DNA from: Plotosus lineatus
Taxonomy: Eukaryota > Chordata > Actinopteri > Siluriformes > Plotosidae
DNA length: 64,000 bases
NCBI GenBank assembly: GCA_024760905.1
Contig: CM045735.1
Location: 5,362,161 to 5,426,160 of the forward strand
Reading direction: 5' to 3'
The translations under genes and the position numbers were made by a program. Under the pieces are notes generated by a model, which saw nothing but the letters and a program-made list of their open reading frames with translations, was not told where the DNA came from and made no database searches. Shown in pieces: positions 10,571 to 21,425 of the stretch. How positions within the stretch are numbered: the first letter of the stretch is position 1; each line of letters opens with the position of its first letter.

Positions 10571-10885
10571 TTTCTGAATAAATACAGTTTTTGTATTAAA
10601 TATGAATGCAGTGTTCCTTAAGAAAGTTTCTTTACATTTATTTTCACATCATTATCTACAAATATTCTTCTTTAAACAGATGTTTTATTTAATTTTTAAT
10701 ACTTTTCTTAAAGGCTGTAATTGAGGAGCTGCAGGATGTCACTGATGACGGTGTTATGTGTAGAAAAGTGGCCCAAAGCTTTTTGACATTGTTTAAATGT
10801 TGTAAAGAATTTGTTTAAGCTATAGAATACATAGTATAAAAGTACTGTATACATAACCAAAAAATGAAGAAAAATAATACTAAGT
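10571..10885. other. 3' UTR of the receptor and AT-rich spacer
   Basis: The first 60 bp are the likely 3' UTR, with AATAAA near 10576. The rest is AT-rich with no recognised feature. Confidence 0.5.
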
Positions 10886-10887
10886 GT

Positions 10888-11255
10888 CCTGATGGGTGCC
10901 AGTGCGCAGTGCTTAGTATGTCAGCTTCCCAGGCTTGGGTGTTCATATGGAGTTTGATGGAGTTTGCATGTTCTCCCTGTGCTTCCATGGGTTTCCTCCA
11001 GATGCTGTGGTTTCCTCCCACCGTTCAAAAACATCTAGGGTAACCTAACTGACCGTTCCAAATTGCCTTTAAATATGCGTGTGAATGTTTGTGCGAGATT
11101 TGGCCCGGCGGTGGCCTGGCAAGATGTTCAGAGTGTACATCACCATGGCCCAGAGTCGGCTGAAATGGGTGCCATCCTCCTCGTGAATCCTAATTAGGAT
11201 TACATAGCTTGGAAAAAGAATGAATGGATGGATGAATGAATGAATGGCTGTCCCA
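10888..11255 (+). mobile_element. Degenerate SINE with L2-like tail
   Basis: The body contains GAGTTTGCATGTTCTCCC, GTGGTTTCCTCCCACCGTTC and AAATTGCC, then CGGCTGAAATGGGTGCC and the tail CCTAATTAGGATTA with TGAATGAATGG repeats. This consensus is widespread in fish genomes. It is an old copy with many differences. Confidence 0.7.
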
Positions 11256-11271
11256 AAGGTCTCTCTCACTT

Positions 11272-11595
11272 GTTTTCCAAACTGTTTAATCCTACTAGGG
11301 TACCTAAAAGGCTGGTGCCTATCTCAGACAACACTGTACACCCTGAACAGCTCACCACACCATGATAGAGCAACACGTATATACAAGCGTTCACACTCTT
11401 AACTTGGAACATTTTGGAACAACCAATCAAATGTGCACATCTTTTGTCTGTGGCAGGACACCAGAGTACCTAGATGAATCCCACGTAAGCACAGGGAACA
11501 CATGCAAACTCCACGACAGCAATGTCCAAGCCTGCGGATTGAACCCAGGACCTTCTTGCTGTGAGACAGACATGCTAACCCCTACCTCTGTGCCA
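11272..11595 (-). mobile_element. tRNA-headed SINE with L2-like tail, minus orientation
   Basis: The minus strand reads from a tRNA-like head (CAGCAAGAAGGTCCTGGGTT, about 11535-11566) through the GTGGAGTTTGCATGTGTTCCC body to the AGTAGGATTAAACAG tail near 11285. It forms an inverted pair with the SINE at 10888-11255. Confidence 0.7.
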
Positions 11596-11820
11596 CCACT
11601 GATAATTAATGGGGTTGTAAAAGTGGTGGTTGAAATGTAACATGATGAGTTATCTCTTTGGTTTATTCTCATTAAATGCTGAGGTTTAGTTTAGTCGCCT
11701 GTTTTGTAGTTTACTGCTTTAATTCATGTTCTGCTTTTGGTGGGTGCAAAGCTGTATGTGGAGAATGATTTTTCTGGTTGTCGGTATTGTAATTTGTTCG
11801 ATTCTAAATATATTAAAGTC
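11596..11820. other. Spacer, part of a possible segmental duplication
   Basis: No gene. The stretch GTATGTGGAGAATGATTTTTC (about 11753) resembles a sequence near 19487, suggesting an old duplicated segment later split by different transposons. Confidence 0.35.
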
Positions 11821-11821
11821 A

Positions 11822-12090
11822 GGGCAGTGGCAGCCCAATGGTAAGGTACTGGATTACTGATTCCAAGGTCAGGGGATCAAGCCTCATTGTCAACGGTTGC
11901 CACTGCTATCCCCCCAAGTGCAGACAACTGTTTTGTCAAAGGTCGGCAATGTCTCTCAATGTTTGTGATCAGAGGGATGGAAAAGAACCATTGCTGACTT
12001 TTCTCAAGAGTAGCTGCATATCTGTCACCATGTTTCTGCCACACCCTGAGTAGGGTGAGATGGACGCAAGCCTCCTCGCTACCCTAATTA
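11822..12090 (+). mobile_element. tRNA-headed SINE, plus orientation
   Basis: It begins GGGCAGTGGCAGCCCAATGG with a B-box-like GGGGATCAAGCCTC. The common body follows (AAGAACCATTGCTGACTTTT, GAGTAGCTGCA), then the short tail CTCGCTACCCTAATTATG. It lies directly against the pogo-like MITE at 12097. Confidence 0.75.
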
Positions 12091-12096
12091 TGATCA

Positions 12097-13019
12097 CCAT
12101 ATTTTTCGGACCATAATGCACACTGTAAAGCCTTTAATCTTCAAAAAATTTGATGGAGCTCCTTTAATCTGGTGTGCCTTATGTGTGGATGAAGCCGCGT
12201 GACTCCATCTCACTGATACCATTAAAGCCCAAGTGAAGCAAACTAATTCAGAGCTTACCATCATTCTGCTGGATTAACCAAAGAGCTCCAACAGCTAGAT
12301 ATTGGTATCAACAGGTCGTAGGTTAGATGGATTCGGGCTTTATGTCCACATACCGGCATTACTGCTATCCTAGTCAGGTGACTTGCTGAATATTACAGGA
12401 GTCACTGAGAGAAGTTTATTTCAGATTTTTCCCACCTAATCTCCATCTCTACCGACCATCTGTTTTGGTACGAGGAGGCTTCTGCATCTCAGGATGCTCA
12501 TTCGTTCATTTTCTATCACCGCTTAATCCTAATTAGGGGTCGCGGGCAGGCTTGCTCCTATCCCATCCGACTCCGAGCGAGTACACCCTGGACAGCTCAC
12601 CAGGCCATCGCAGGGCAGAAACACGCTGATGGCTTTGTAGCCTACTCTTGTTGAAAGTCAGCAATGGTTCTTTTACACACCTCACACTATAGACAGTGAG
12701 GGACATGGCTGGCCATTGATAACCCAGTTAGCTGCACTGGGAGGACAGTGACAACTCGTTGAGAGTGGGGCTTGAACCCACAACCTTAGGATCAGTGCTC
12801 CAGCACCCTTTACCACCAGGCCACCACTGCCCCATCTCAGGATGCTCTGAAAAAGTGAGATTATTGTTTAATGTTGTTAAGCTGAACAATGTGGAGAGTT
12901 GAATCAAGTTTGACTTATCGGACTTTTGCTTCGCTGAATGCGCCTTATAATCTGGGTGTGCCTTATGTATGGCCAGCGAGCAGTCATTCATATTGCGCCT
13001 CATGGCCTGAAAAATATGG
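12097..13019. mobile_element. pogo-like MITE, interrupted by a SINE
   Basis: The terminal inverted repeats are CCATATTTTTCGGACCATAA on the left and, at about 13000-13019, ...GGCCTGAAAAATATGG. They are close to the CCGTATTTTnCG termini of the element at 39676. The internal part has repeated GGTGTGCCTTATGT-type motifs. It is noncoding. The SINE at 12500-12832 sits inside with a 15-bp duplication. Confidence 0.8.
12500..12832 (-). mobile_element. tRNA-headed SINE with L2-like tail, nested in a MITE
   Basis: Minus-strand copy with head GGGGCAGTGGTGGCCTGGTGG, a B box near 12773-12784, the shared body, and tail ACCCCTAATTAGGATTAAGC. It is flanked by a perfect 15-bp repeat CATCTCAGGATGCTC at 12485-12499 and 12833-12847. 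This orders events: the MITE first, then the SINE. Confidence 0.92.
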
Positions 13020-13234
13020 TAAGCAGTTCAGAAAATTAATAAATGATGAATGACTATTTCAAAGTGTTGCGACTGAGCACTTCTACTGTTAACTTTTCTT
13101 GTTTTTAAATAGAAGGAAAACATCAGTCAGAACCTTAGATTCTTCAAAATGTAAATGAAGTAATTTATCAGAAAAAGTCATCACCTGATGGGTGGGAATT
13201 GGATACTACGAAATTAGGAAGAAAAAGAGGAGGA
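13020..13234. other. Spacer, possibly part of an old duplication
   Basis: No exon. The block CAGAACCTTAGATTCTTCAAA... followed by AATTTATCAGAAAAAGTCAT (13130-13185) resembles 20225-20275, suggesting a duplicated segment shared with the region beside the 3' end of NUP98. Confidence 0.35.
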
Positions 13235-15530
13235 GTCATCATTATCATCATCAGCTTGGTCCACTTCCCCAGTCACTTCCTCCAGTTCTTCTTTGGGGAC
13301 AGTCATTTCCAGACCAGTTGAGATACATAATCCCTCCAGTGTGTACTGGGTTGACCCTGGGGTCTCTTCACAGCTGAACATGCCCGAAGCAACAGACCAG
13401 GAAGTTTTTCAGAAGGCATTCTAATCGGATATCTGCCTGAGCCAACGCAACTGGCTCCTCTCAGTGCAAGGAAGCAGTAGTTCTCCTGCAACTCCTTCTC
13501 AATGGCCTTACTCTATCTCTCACCCACCTCCCAGTGAAGGAAGTTTGTAGCTGTTATCTAGTTCTTTTGGCCATTACCCAAAATTCATGACCATAGGTGA
13601 CAGTAGAAATGTAGATCAACTAGTAAATTGAGAGCTTTGGATTTCTGCTAATCGCCCTCTTTACCATGACGGACCAGTACAAGCTAGGCTTTACAGCAGT
13701 GGCTTCACCAATCCATCTGTTGATCACCCATTCAATCTATCCCTGACCTGTGAACAAGACACAAAGATACTTGAACTCCTTCACTTGGGGCAGACCTCAT
13801 TCCAGATCCAGAAAATTTCACTCTTTTCGGGTTGAGAGCCTTGGAATCAAAATTAGAGATGCTGATTTTCACCGTGACCACTTCACACTCCGCTGTGAAT
13901 CACTCCAACAAGAGTTAGAGGTCCCTATTTGATGAAACCAAGAGAGTAACATCATCTGCAAAAAGCAGAGACAAAATCCTATGGCCACCAACCTAGAACA
14001 TCTGCACACCTCAGCTGCGCCTAGAAATTCTGTCCACACAAATTATGAACAAAACCAGTAACAAAGAACAGCCTTGCCACAGTCTAAACCTCACTAAAAA
14101 CAATTTTGACGAGTTGTTACCAAGGCTGACCAAGCTCCTGCTCCAGTGACATAAAGAGTTATTATCTATATTCCCAGAGTTCACACAACAAGACTGCCTG
14201 AAAGACATATTTAAATGTCTTCCATGAAGCACATGTGGAATGATTGGGCAAACTACCATACACCTCACAGGATTCTGTAGAGGGTATAGAGTTGGTCAAA
14301 AGTGCTTGCCCATGAAAAAAACGCATTGTTCATTCTGGATTCAGGGTTTAACCATCAGTTGGATCCTCCTCTCAGGTACTCCTAAATAGGCTGAGGAGTG
14401 TGATGCCGTGATAGATGGAACACAACTTCCAGTCCCTACCCATCTAAGAAGGGGAACTACCACCCTGGTTTGCCGATCCAAACATACTGCCCCCATGATC
14501 ACATGACATTGCAGTGTCTTGGAGACAACAAAGACATTACCTCAACATCCAGAGCCCTGAGGTATTCAGGGAGGATCTCACCCACACCAGGAGCCTGGCC
14601 CCTGAGCAGCTTCTTGACTCTTGGTGATCTCCACCCCAGTTATAGTAAGGACCCCTTTCCAAACAACCAGGGTCTTCTTCTTCCAGCGAGGACATGTGGG
14701 TGAAATTAAAAAGGTTCTTGAAATATGTCTGAACATGGTGTTCATGATAGACAAAATGCAATGAGCACAGAAGTTCAACAATGAAACAGCATACATCTTC
14801 AGCTTGGAGAGGCCATATCTACCAATCACACACTTCCAGATCACACTGCTGTTGGCCCATGGGCATTGAGGTCTTCCAGGACAACAAGGAAGTCATTGGG
14901 GGAGTTCTCTAGCATACTATCGAAAGACTGCAAAGAAGGTGGATACTGTGAACCTTCATTTGGTGCACAGTCACTTCTCGTCCCATTACCCACACACAAA
15001 AGAAGGCTAACGTTTTCTCAAATGGGGAGAACCTGTGGGCACCAAGACAGGGGGCAACAAGAAGCAACAAGAATGTCCACTCCGGCTCAACGGCTCTTCT
15101 GATGGGCAACTCCAGAATGGAATAACCTTCAGATCCTTTCAATAGAGGTCGTTCTAGTGCTCAGGTTATGTGTCGGGGTGAGCCCAACTATATCTCAACC
15201 GTTTATCTCAATCTTGCACACCACCTCAGGCTGCTTCCCCACCAGAGAGGTTAGAGTCCATGTTCCAAGAACCACAGTCAGAAGCCAGTAGCCAAGGACT
15301 GGCCCATCAGAACCCATCCCTTCAGTTGCCACCTATCTCACATTCCACCCTCTCGCCCTTCTCACAGGTGGTGGATCCATGAGAGAACAGCCCGATGTCT
15401 TCACCTTGAGCTGGCTTGGCCGGGCTCCGTGGGCAGAAGTCTAACCACCAGTCATTTGCCTTTGAACCCCTACCCCGAGCATGGCTCTGGGGGAACCTGG
15501 TAACCTGCATCCAAGCAAGGGAATCTTAGT
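13235..15530 (-). mobile_element. LINE-A copy, old, nearly full length, heavily decayed
   Basis: Read on the minus strand it runs from the 5' leader (about 15530-15240) through endonuclease (about 15180-14700) and reverse transcriptase (traces of RLWQGCSLLLVLFIICVDRI, 14011-14120) to the C-terminal end and an ATGATGATAATGATG tail near 13235. No open frame exceeds 90 codons. It is the most diverged LINE-A copy here. It lies head to head with the plus-strand copy that follows. Confidence 0.8.
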
Positions 15531-15599
15531 CCTTGCACTCATTTTCCTGATAGGGGCATAATACCCCCAAAAACATAGAAAAATCCCTTCCCACAACTT

Positions 15600-18500
15600 A
15601 TCGTGGTGGAGGTGTTTGCGTGACCTAATGATCCTAGGAGCTATGTTGTCAGGGGCTAATGCCCCTGGTAGGGTCACCCAAGGCAAACAGGTCCTGGGTG
15701 AATGTCCAGATGAAGTGCGGTTCAGAAGACCTCTATGCTACATAAAAATAAAAGGACACAGTTTCTCTTGTCTGGATGTAGGTCATCGGGGTCCCCCCCT
15801 GGAGCCAGGCCTGGGGGAGGGACTTGAAGGTGAGCACCTGGTGGTTGGGCTTCTGCCAATGGAGCCCACCGGGCCCAGCCAGAAAAGGAGACATGGGTCC
15901 ACCCTCCCATGGACCCACCACCTGTGGGAGGGGCTATAGGGGTCGGGTGCAATGTAAGTTGTGTGGCAGCGAAGGCATGGGTTCTGTCGGACTGATTCTT
16001 GGTGACTGACTCTGACTCTTGGAGCATGGAATGTCACGTATCTGGTGGGGAAGGAGCCTGAGCTAGTGCGTGAGGTAGAGAGAATAACAACTAGATATAG
16101 TCGGGTTCACCTCAACGCATAGCTTGGGCTCTGGAACCACCCATTTCGAGAGAGACTGGACGTTATTCTATTCTGGAGTTGCTCATGGGGAGAGGCGGCA
16201 AGCCGGTGTGGACATCCTAGTTGCCCCCCCGTCTTGGTGCCCAAAGGTTGGGGTTCTTAATGATCGACAAAAGGGTAGCTTCCCTATGCCTTCGGGTGGG
16301 GGATGGGTCCTGACTGTTATTTGTGCTTATGCACCAAATGACAGTTCAGAGTACCCACCCTTCTTGGAATCTTTAGGGGGGGGGGGGGGTGTTGGAGAAC
16401 ACTCCCTCGGGAGACTCACTTGTCGTCTTGGGAGACTTAAACGCCCATGTGGGCAATGATAGTGTGACCTGGAAGAGTGTGTACATAGGTACATAAGTAG
16501 GTAGGGCCTCTACAGTCCAAGTGTTTTGTTGTTGAACTTCTGTGCTCGTCACAGTTTGTCTATCATGAACACCATGTTCAAACAAAAGGGTGCCCATAAG
16601 TGCACTTGGCACCAGGACAACCCTAGGTCACCATTTGATGATCGACTTAATAGTTGTGTCACCGGACTAGTGGTCGCATGTTCTGGACACTCTGGGGAAA
16701 AGAGGAGCTCAGCTGTCAACCGATCACCACCTGGTGATGAGCTGGCTTTGATGGTGGGAGAGGCTGCCTTCCAGACCTGGCAGGCCCAAGCTTGTAATTT
16801 GGGTCTGCTGGGACTATTTTGCTGAGTCTCCTGTCCAAGAAGCTTTTAACTCCCACCTCCAGCAGAGCTACAACCAAATCCCGGAGGAAGCGGGTGACAT
16901 GGAATCCGAATGGGCCATGTTTTGTGCCTCCATTACTGAGGCGGCAGCCTATAGAAGGTCGTCGGTGCTTGTCATGGCAGTAACCCCCAAACCCAGTACT
17001 GGACACTAGTGGTGATGGGGCTGTCCAGCTGAAAAAGGAGGCCTATCGGAACTTATTGGCCTGTGGAGACTCCCGAGTCAGCAGACAGGTACCGGCAGGC
17101 CAAATGTGCTGCAGCCGAAGATGTTGCGGATGCAGAATTTCAGGTGTGGGAGAAGTTCAGTGAGGGCCTGGAGAGTAATTATCGGGTGGCCTCAAAAAGA
17201 TTCTGGACCACCATCTGACACCTCAGGAGGGGGGAGCAGTTCTCCACAAACACTGTTTACAGTGGGGGTGGGGAGCTGCTCACCTTACTGGGGATGTCAT
17301 TGGGAGGTTGAGGGAATACTGTAAGGACCTCCTCAATCCCACCAACACACCCTCTGTGGAGAAGGAAGACCCTGAGGATTTGGGTGGGTGTCTGCCCATC
17401 ACTGGAGTGGAGGTCACTGAGGTAGTCAAAAAGCTCCTCGGTGGTCAGGCTCCGGGGTTGGATGAGATCCGCCTGAATATCTCAGGGCTCTGGATACTGT
17501 AGGACTGTCCTGGTTGGCATGTATCTGCAACATTGCGTGGTCATCTGGGGCTGTACCTCTGGATTGGCAAACCAGGGTGGTAGTCTCCCTTTTAAAAAGG
17601 ACCAGAGTGTGTGTTCCAATTATTGGGGAATTGCACTGCTCAGCCTACCTGGGAAAGTCTATGCAGGGGTACTGGAGAGGAGGATCCGGCTGATAGTCGA
17701 ACCTCAGATTCAGGAGGAACAATGGGGTTTTTGTCCTGTCCGTAGCATTCTTGACCAACTCTATACTCTCCATAGGATCTTGGAGGGGGCATGGGAGTTT
17801 GCCCATCTGTCCACCTGTGTTTTGTAGATTTGGAGAAGGCTTTCGATCGTATCCATCAGACTATCTTGTGAGGCGTGCTTTGGGAGTACATCGTTCTGGA
17901 CTCGTTGCTACTTGCCATTCGATCACTGTATCACTGGAGCCAGAGATTGGTCCGTATTGGTAACAACAGGTCGAATTCCTTTCTAGTGAGGGTTGGAGTC
18001 CGGCAAGGCTGTCCTTTGTTACCGATTCTGTTTATAATTTTTATGGACAGAATTTCTAGGCGCAGTCCAGGCATTGAGGGATTCTGGTTTGATGGCCATC
18101 GGATCGTGTCTCTGCTTTTTGTGTATGATGTTGTCCTTTTGGCTTCATTAAGCCAGGACCTCCAGCTCTCATTGGGAGATTCGCAGTCGAATACACAGTG
18201 GCCGGGATGAAAATAAGCACCTCCAAGTCCGAGGCCACGGTTCTTAGTCGGACAAGGGTGGAATGCACCCTCCGGGTAGGGAATGAGGTCCTGCCCCAAG
18301 TGAAGGAGTTTAAGTATCTTGGGGTCTTGGGGCATTGAGAGGGGCCAATTGAGGTGGCTCGGGCATCTGGTCGGAATACCTCCTGAACTTTTCCCTTGTG
18401 TGGTGTTTCGGTCATGTCCATCAGGGAAGAGACCCCAGGGGTCAACCAAGAACACACTGAAGGGACTATGTCTCTCGGCTTGTCTGGGAACGCTTCGGTG

Positions 18501-18605
18501 TTCCCCCGGAAGAGCTGGAGACAGTGGCTCAGGAGAGGGATGTCTGGACCTCTCTGCTTAGGTTGCTTCCCTCAGTGACCTGACCTCTGGATTAAGATGA
18601 TGAGA
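15600..18605 (+). mobile_element. LINE-A copy, plus strand, almost complete but inactive
   Basis: It has a long leader (GTGGTGGAGGTGTTTGCGTG, then GGGTCACCC, about 15603-15690), endonuclease (LTVICAYAPNDSSEYPPFLE, about 16310-16380; HSLSIMNTMF, about 16550), a linker, and reverse transcriptase (CSNYWGIALLSLPGKVYAGV at about 17610; LEKAFDRIH at 17829; GVRQGCPLLPILF at about 17995). The catalytic FADD box reads FVYD at about 18119-18130, so the first metal-binding aspartate is lost. About 300 bp are deleted between FKYLG and IERGQLRWLGHL (near 18330). A G run at 16378-16389 frameshifts the endonuclease. Confidence 0.87.
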
Positions 18606-18654
18606 TGAGAGAGAGAACATAGAAAAATAATTTTAATTTATTTCCTTTCCCTTT

Positions 18655-18875
18655 GGTAACAATGTTCACCAGACATTTGGACATTTCTGGTCGTGAAGAA
18701 GAAATGTAACTGTAAGGACACTCAGGACTAACGCCGAGGACACAGACACACAAACTTCATATGAAGTACTAGAGAGTACAGAGGGGCACTCGGAGAGCAA
18801 GAAACCCATGTTAGGCACAAATGGATTAATATAACTTGCCATATTTTAATGAAATGTCTCCCTCAGCTCCCATCT
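18655..18875. pseudogene. Decayed duplicate of the NUP98 terminal-exon border
   Basis: ATGTTCACCAGACATTTGGA and the following CATTTCTGGTCGTGAAGAAG match NUP98 at 21402-21445, where the last coding exon meets its acceptor. Similarity continues into the intron (ACAAATGGATTAATATAACT and TAATGAAATGTCTCCC against 21520-21575). Only about 25 exon bases remain before LINE-A starts. The acceptor AG lies within the conserved part. The fragment cannot be coding. Confidence 0.7.
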
Positions 18876-19523
18876 CCCTCCCAGGGATCATGGATCAGTT
18901 TGAATCCAACAGAACACTTGCAAAGGAAATGCCCTTGAAAGGGGTTCCAACAACACAACAACCCCGAACACACCAGTAAACAGGAAGCATCTTGGTTCCA
19001 GACCAACAAGATTGAAGTTCTGGAGCAGCTGGCCCTCCTTCCAGCATCAGCTTGTGAGGCAAAACCAAGAAATCCAGAAGAATGTGGAATGTAGTGTAAT
19101 CATCCCGGGCTGGAACACCTGCTCACAGGTAACAGAAGTCGGTTGACTCCGTGTAACAGATGTGCAGCAGGTCTCAGGAACAGTGTTTATACAAATAAAC
19201 ATTAGTTCAGAGATTCAAAGGAAACTACACCTTACAGTTTTTAGTTCATACACTGCATGTTTGAGTTTGGAAAGAAATGCAGTCTGCTTTTTTTATTGTT
19301 TTAAAACATTAATGTTCACCTTTTAAATTTTTTAAAAGTAAAAAAAAAAAAAAAATGATTTTTGACATTTCTGGAGTTGAATGTGTCGCATATTGTCAAT
19401 GCATTTGTATGAATGGAAATAAAAGCAATAAGGATTCGGAGCTTTATTCACTTTCTTTTAAACACACTGCAGTGATTTTAAACAGATGTATGTGGAAAAT
19501 AATTTTGCTGCTTATAAATTCAG
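18876..19523. other. Unassigned spacer
   Basis: There is no convincing exon. A plus-strand AATAAA at about 19418 and A/T homopolymers are present, but no reading frame or upstream gene supports a transcript. Confidence 0.4.
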
Positions 19524-20168
19524 TGGTACTTTGAGTTACGAGTGTCTTTGATTACGAATTTTTCATGATATGAGCTTTGATCCCATCAAAACTCTGCCCC
19601 ATCCAAGGAGCAAAATTTTGATTTACGAGCTCTACTGGGGCAATGGCTTTTCTGGTCCCATTTGCCTTGTATTCTTGAGCCTATATCCCTCCGTGCTCTG
19701 ATAACACCTTGTGCAGTGCTTCTCAAATATTTTCTATGATGCCCTCTACAAGAAGACCCCCCCCATGACTATAAATTGTATTTACTGCACTTCGTATCAT
19801 TTGCTCGGTGCTTTTTCCCTGCACCATAGCACGAGCGCGCCACTGCCACTTTCTGTAGAGGATGCAAAATTACTTAATTCTAGTACAGTATGGCAAAAAA
19901 GCATGTTCCCCGGGGTCATACGCGCCCCACGGCATCACACCCCACTATTTTAGGAGCACTGACCTTGTGGGAGCTCACCATGAGCCTTTCCTCACTGGCA
20001 TTTGTAGTGTGGACATGCAACAAAATTCTCCTCCTCTTCCTCCTTCTCTATTACGTGCCTGCTCACGTGACAGATGTGTGTGTCCATTTTGGTTTTATAT
20101 AATGAACATTTTGACTTACAAGCTCGCCCTAAAAATGGATGAATTTCCGAAGTCAAGGTACCACTGTA
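19524..20168. mobile_element. Noncoding TIR element (CAGTGGTAC ends)
   Basis: The left end CAGTGGTACTTTGAGTTACG and the right end, reading inward CAGTGGTACCTTGACTTCGG, form roughly 20-bp imperfect inverted repeats. Further inward, ACGAGCTCTACTGGG and ACAAGCTCGCCC keep the same theme. No transposase was found. The target duplication is unclear. Confidence 0.75.
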
Positions 20169-20274
20169 TTTTAAAATATTTGAATCTGGAGTCTTTCACT
20201 GTGAACAATAGTTGAATGAGATCAACAGTCTTGAACCTTTAAAGTATAAATGCAATAACTTATCAGAAAAATCA
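20169..20274. other. Spacer between TIR element and NUP98 3' end
   Basis: Short AT-rich stretch similar in part to 13130-13185. No gene is seen. Confidence 0.35.
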
Positions 20275-20280
20275 TTTATT
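20275..20280 (-). terminator. NUP98: Candidate NUP98 polyadenylation signal
   Basis: AATAAA on the minus strand, the first canonical hexamer I found downstream of the stop at 21223. Not proven by transcript data. Confidence 0.4.
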
Positions 20281-21222
20281 TGATTCTTTTTGTTTTTAGA
20301 AAATTACTTTGCACAAACATGCTAAGCCAGAAAAGGTCAAAAGCAACAAACATCCAGACATTAAATGAACAGAGCTGCGGGTAAGAAAATGCATCACAAT
20401 CAGAAATGTCACACGACTACACCGGAGGAAAAAAAAAAATACTTATAAAATATATGCCAACATCTCTGAACTGCAACAGGACGATTTGACGTCAAAAATT
20501 GTTCAATACATCCTCACATTCACCCGCATCGCAGCTCTATCCATTCATTTCAATTCTGTTTGTTAACAGTAAGAATGCAGTTCTGCTGTTTGGCCTCTGT
20601 ACAAAAAAATCTTACAAAAATAAAGATATTCGTGGCCATTTTACAGATTTCCTTTTACAGGTCACTGTCATTTGGTGCCAAAGTGTGAATAAATCATGAG
20701 TCATGAGAAGGTAACATGTTTCATCTGTATATTCTACATAAAAACAACAGAACTTATTTGAAATCACAAGCAAAGCCCCATGAGCTTCTGATTCATATAC
20801 TCAAGATGAAATCACACACACCAACTCTACAGCGCAAAAAAAGGAAATATCTAATCCTATAGTTTTATCTGCTGCCATATCAAATAATGTAGCATGAAAC
20901 CTTCCCCCCCCCAAAAAAATTAAAAAGACAAAGTCAAAACAAAAGATGATATTAAACAGGAAAAATACAGAGTAGAAAAGCGGGCAATGGCAACCACTGC
21001 AATAAGCAAACTCCACCTGGAGCGAGAAAAATAACACCGACATGCATGTTACGAGTCCTGAATACGTGATAATAATCAGTAAAATGTGCTCGCCCGTATC
21101 CGGGCACACAAATCAGACACTAAAATGACTCCTGAATGAACATGTTGGTGTTTTTAAAGGACATTAAAGTAACACTCTGAAAAACAGAGTCAAGAATGCG
21201 CTGAATTCGGATATCACTATTC
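20275..21222 (-). other. NUP98: Probable NUP98 3' UTR
   Basis: This is the sequence after the NUP98 stop codon on the minus strand, AT-rich and without exon structure. A canonical AATAAA, read on the minus strand, lies at 20280-20275 and would give a 3' UTR of about 950 nt. Other weaker signals could be used instead, so the end is provisional. Confidence 0.45.
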
Positions 21223-21425
21223 TCAGTGACTGACGACATATTCACGAAGATATGACTGGGTGAGGCTGCGAAGTTCTTCCAGGGCATAGTCCTCAGGCAT
21301 GGGTAAACGTCCAATGTGAGGTGCAAGATGGCACAGAGGGATGTGACGGGGATCTGGTGTGCCCTCTCCACCATGTCGAAGGCTTAGCACTACACGGAGG
21401 ATGTTCGCCAGACGTTTTGCCATTT
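21223..21425 (-). CDS. NUP98: NUP98 coding exon 32 (last)
   Basis: Residues 1736-1802 and the TGA stop. It contains [15 protein letters not shown] and [19 protein letters not shown], the conserved C terminus of NUP96. Acceptor CACAACCAG precedes it. Enters in phase 1. Confidence 0.95.

Noticed and set aside
18890..19440. Possible plus-strand terminal exon with an AATAAA near 19418
   Set aside because: The frame is only 29 codons, no upstream exon was found, and the hexamer is expected by chance in AT-rich DNA.
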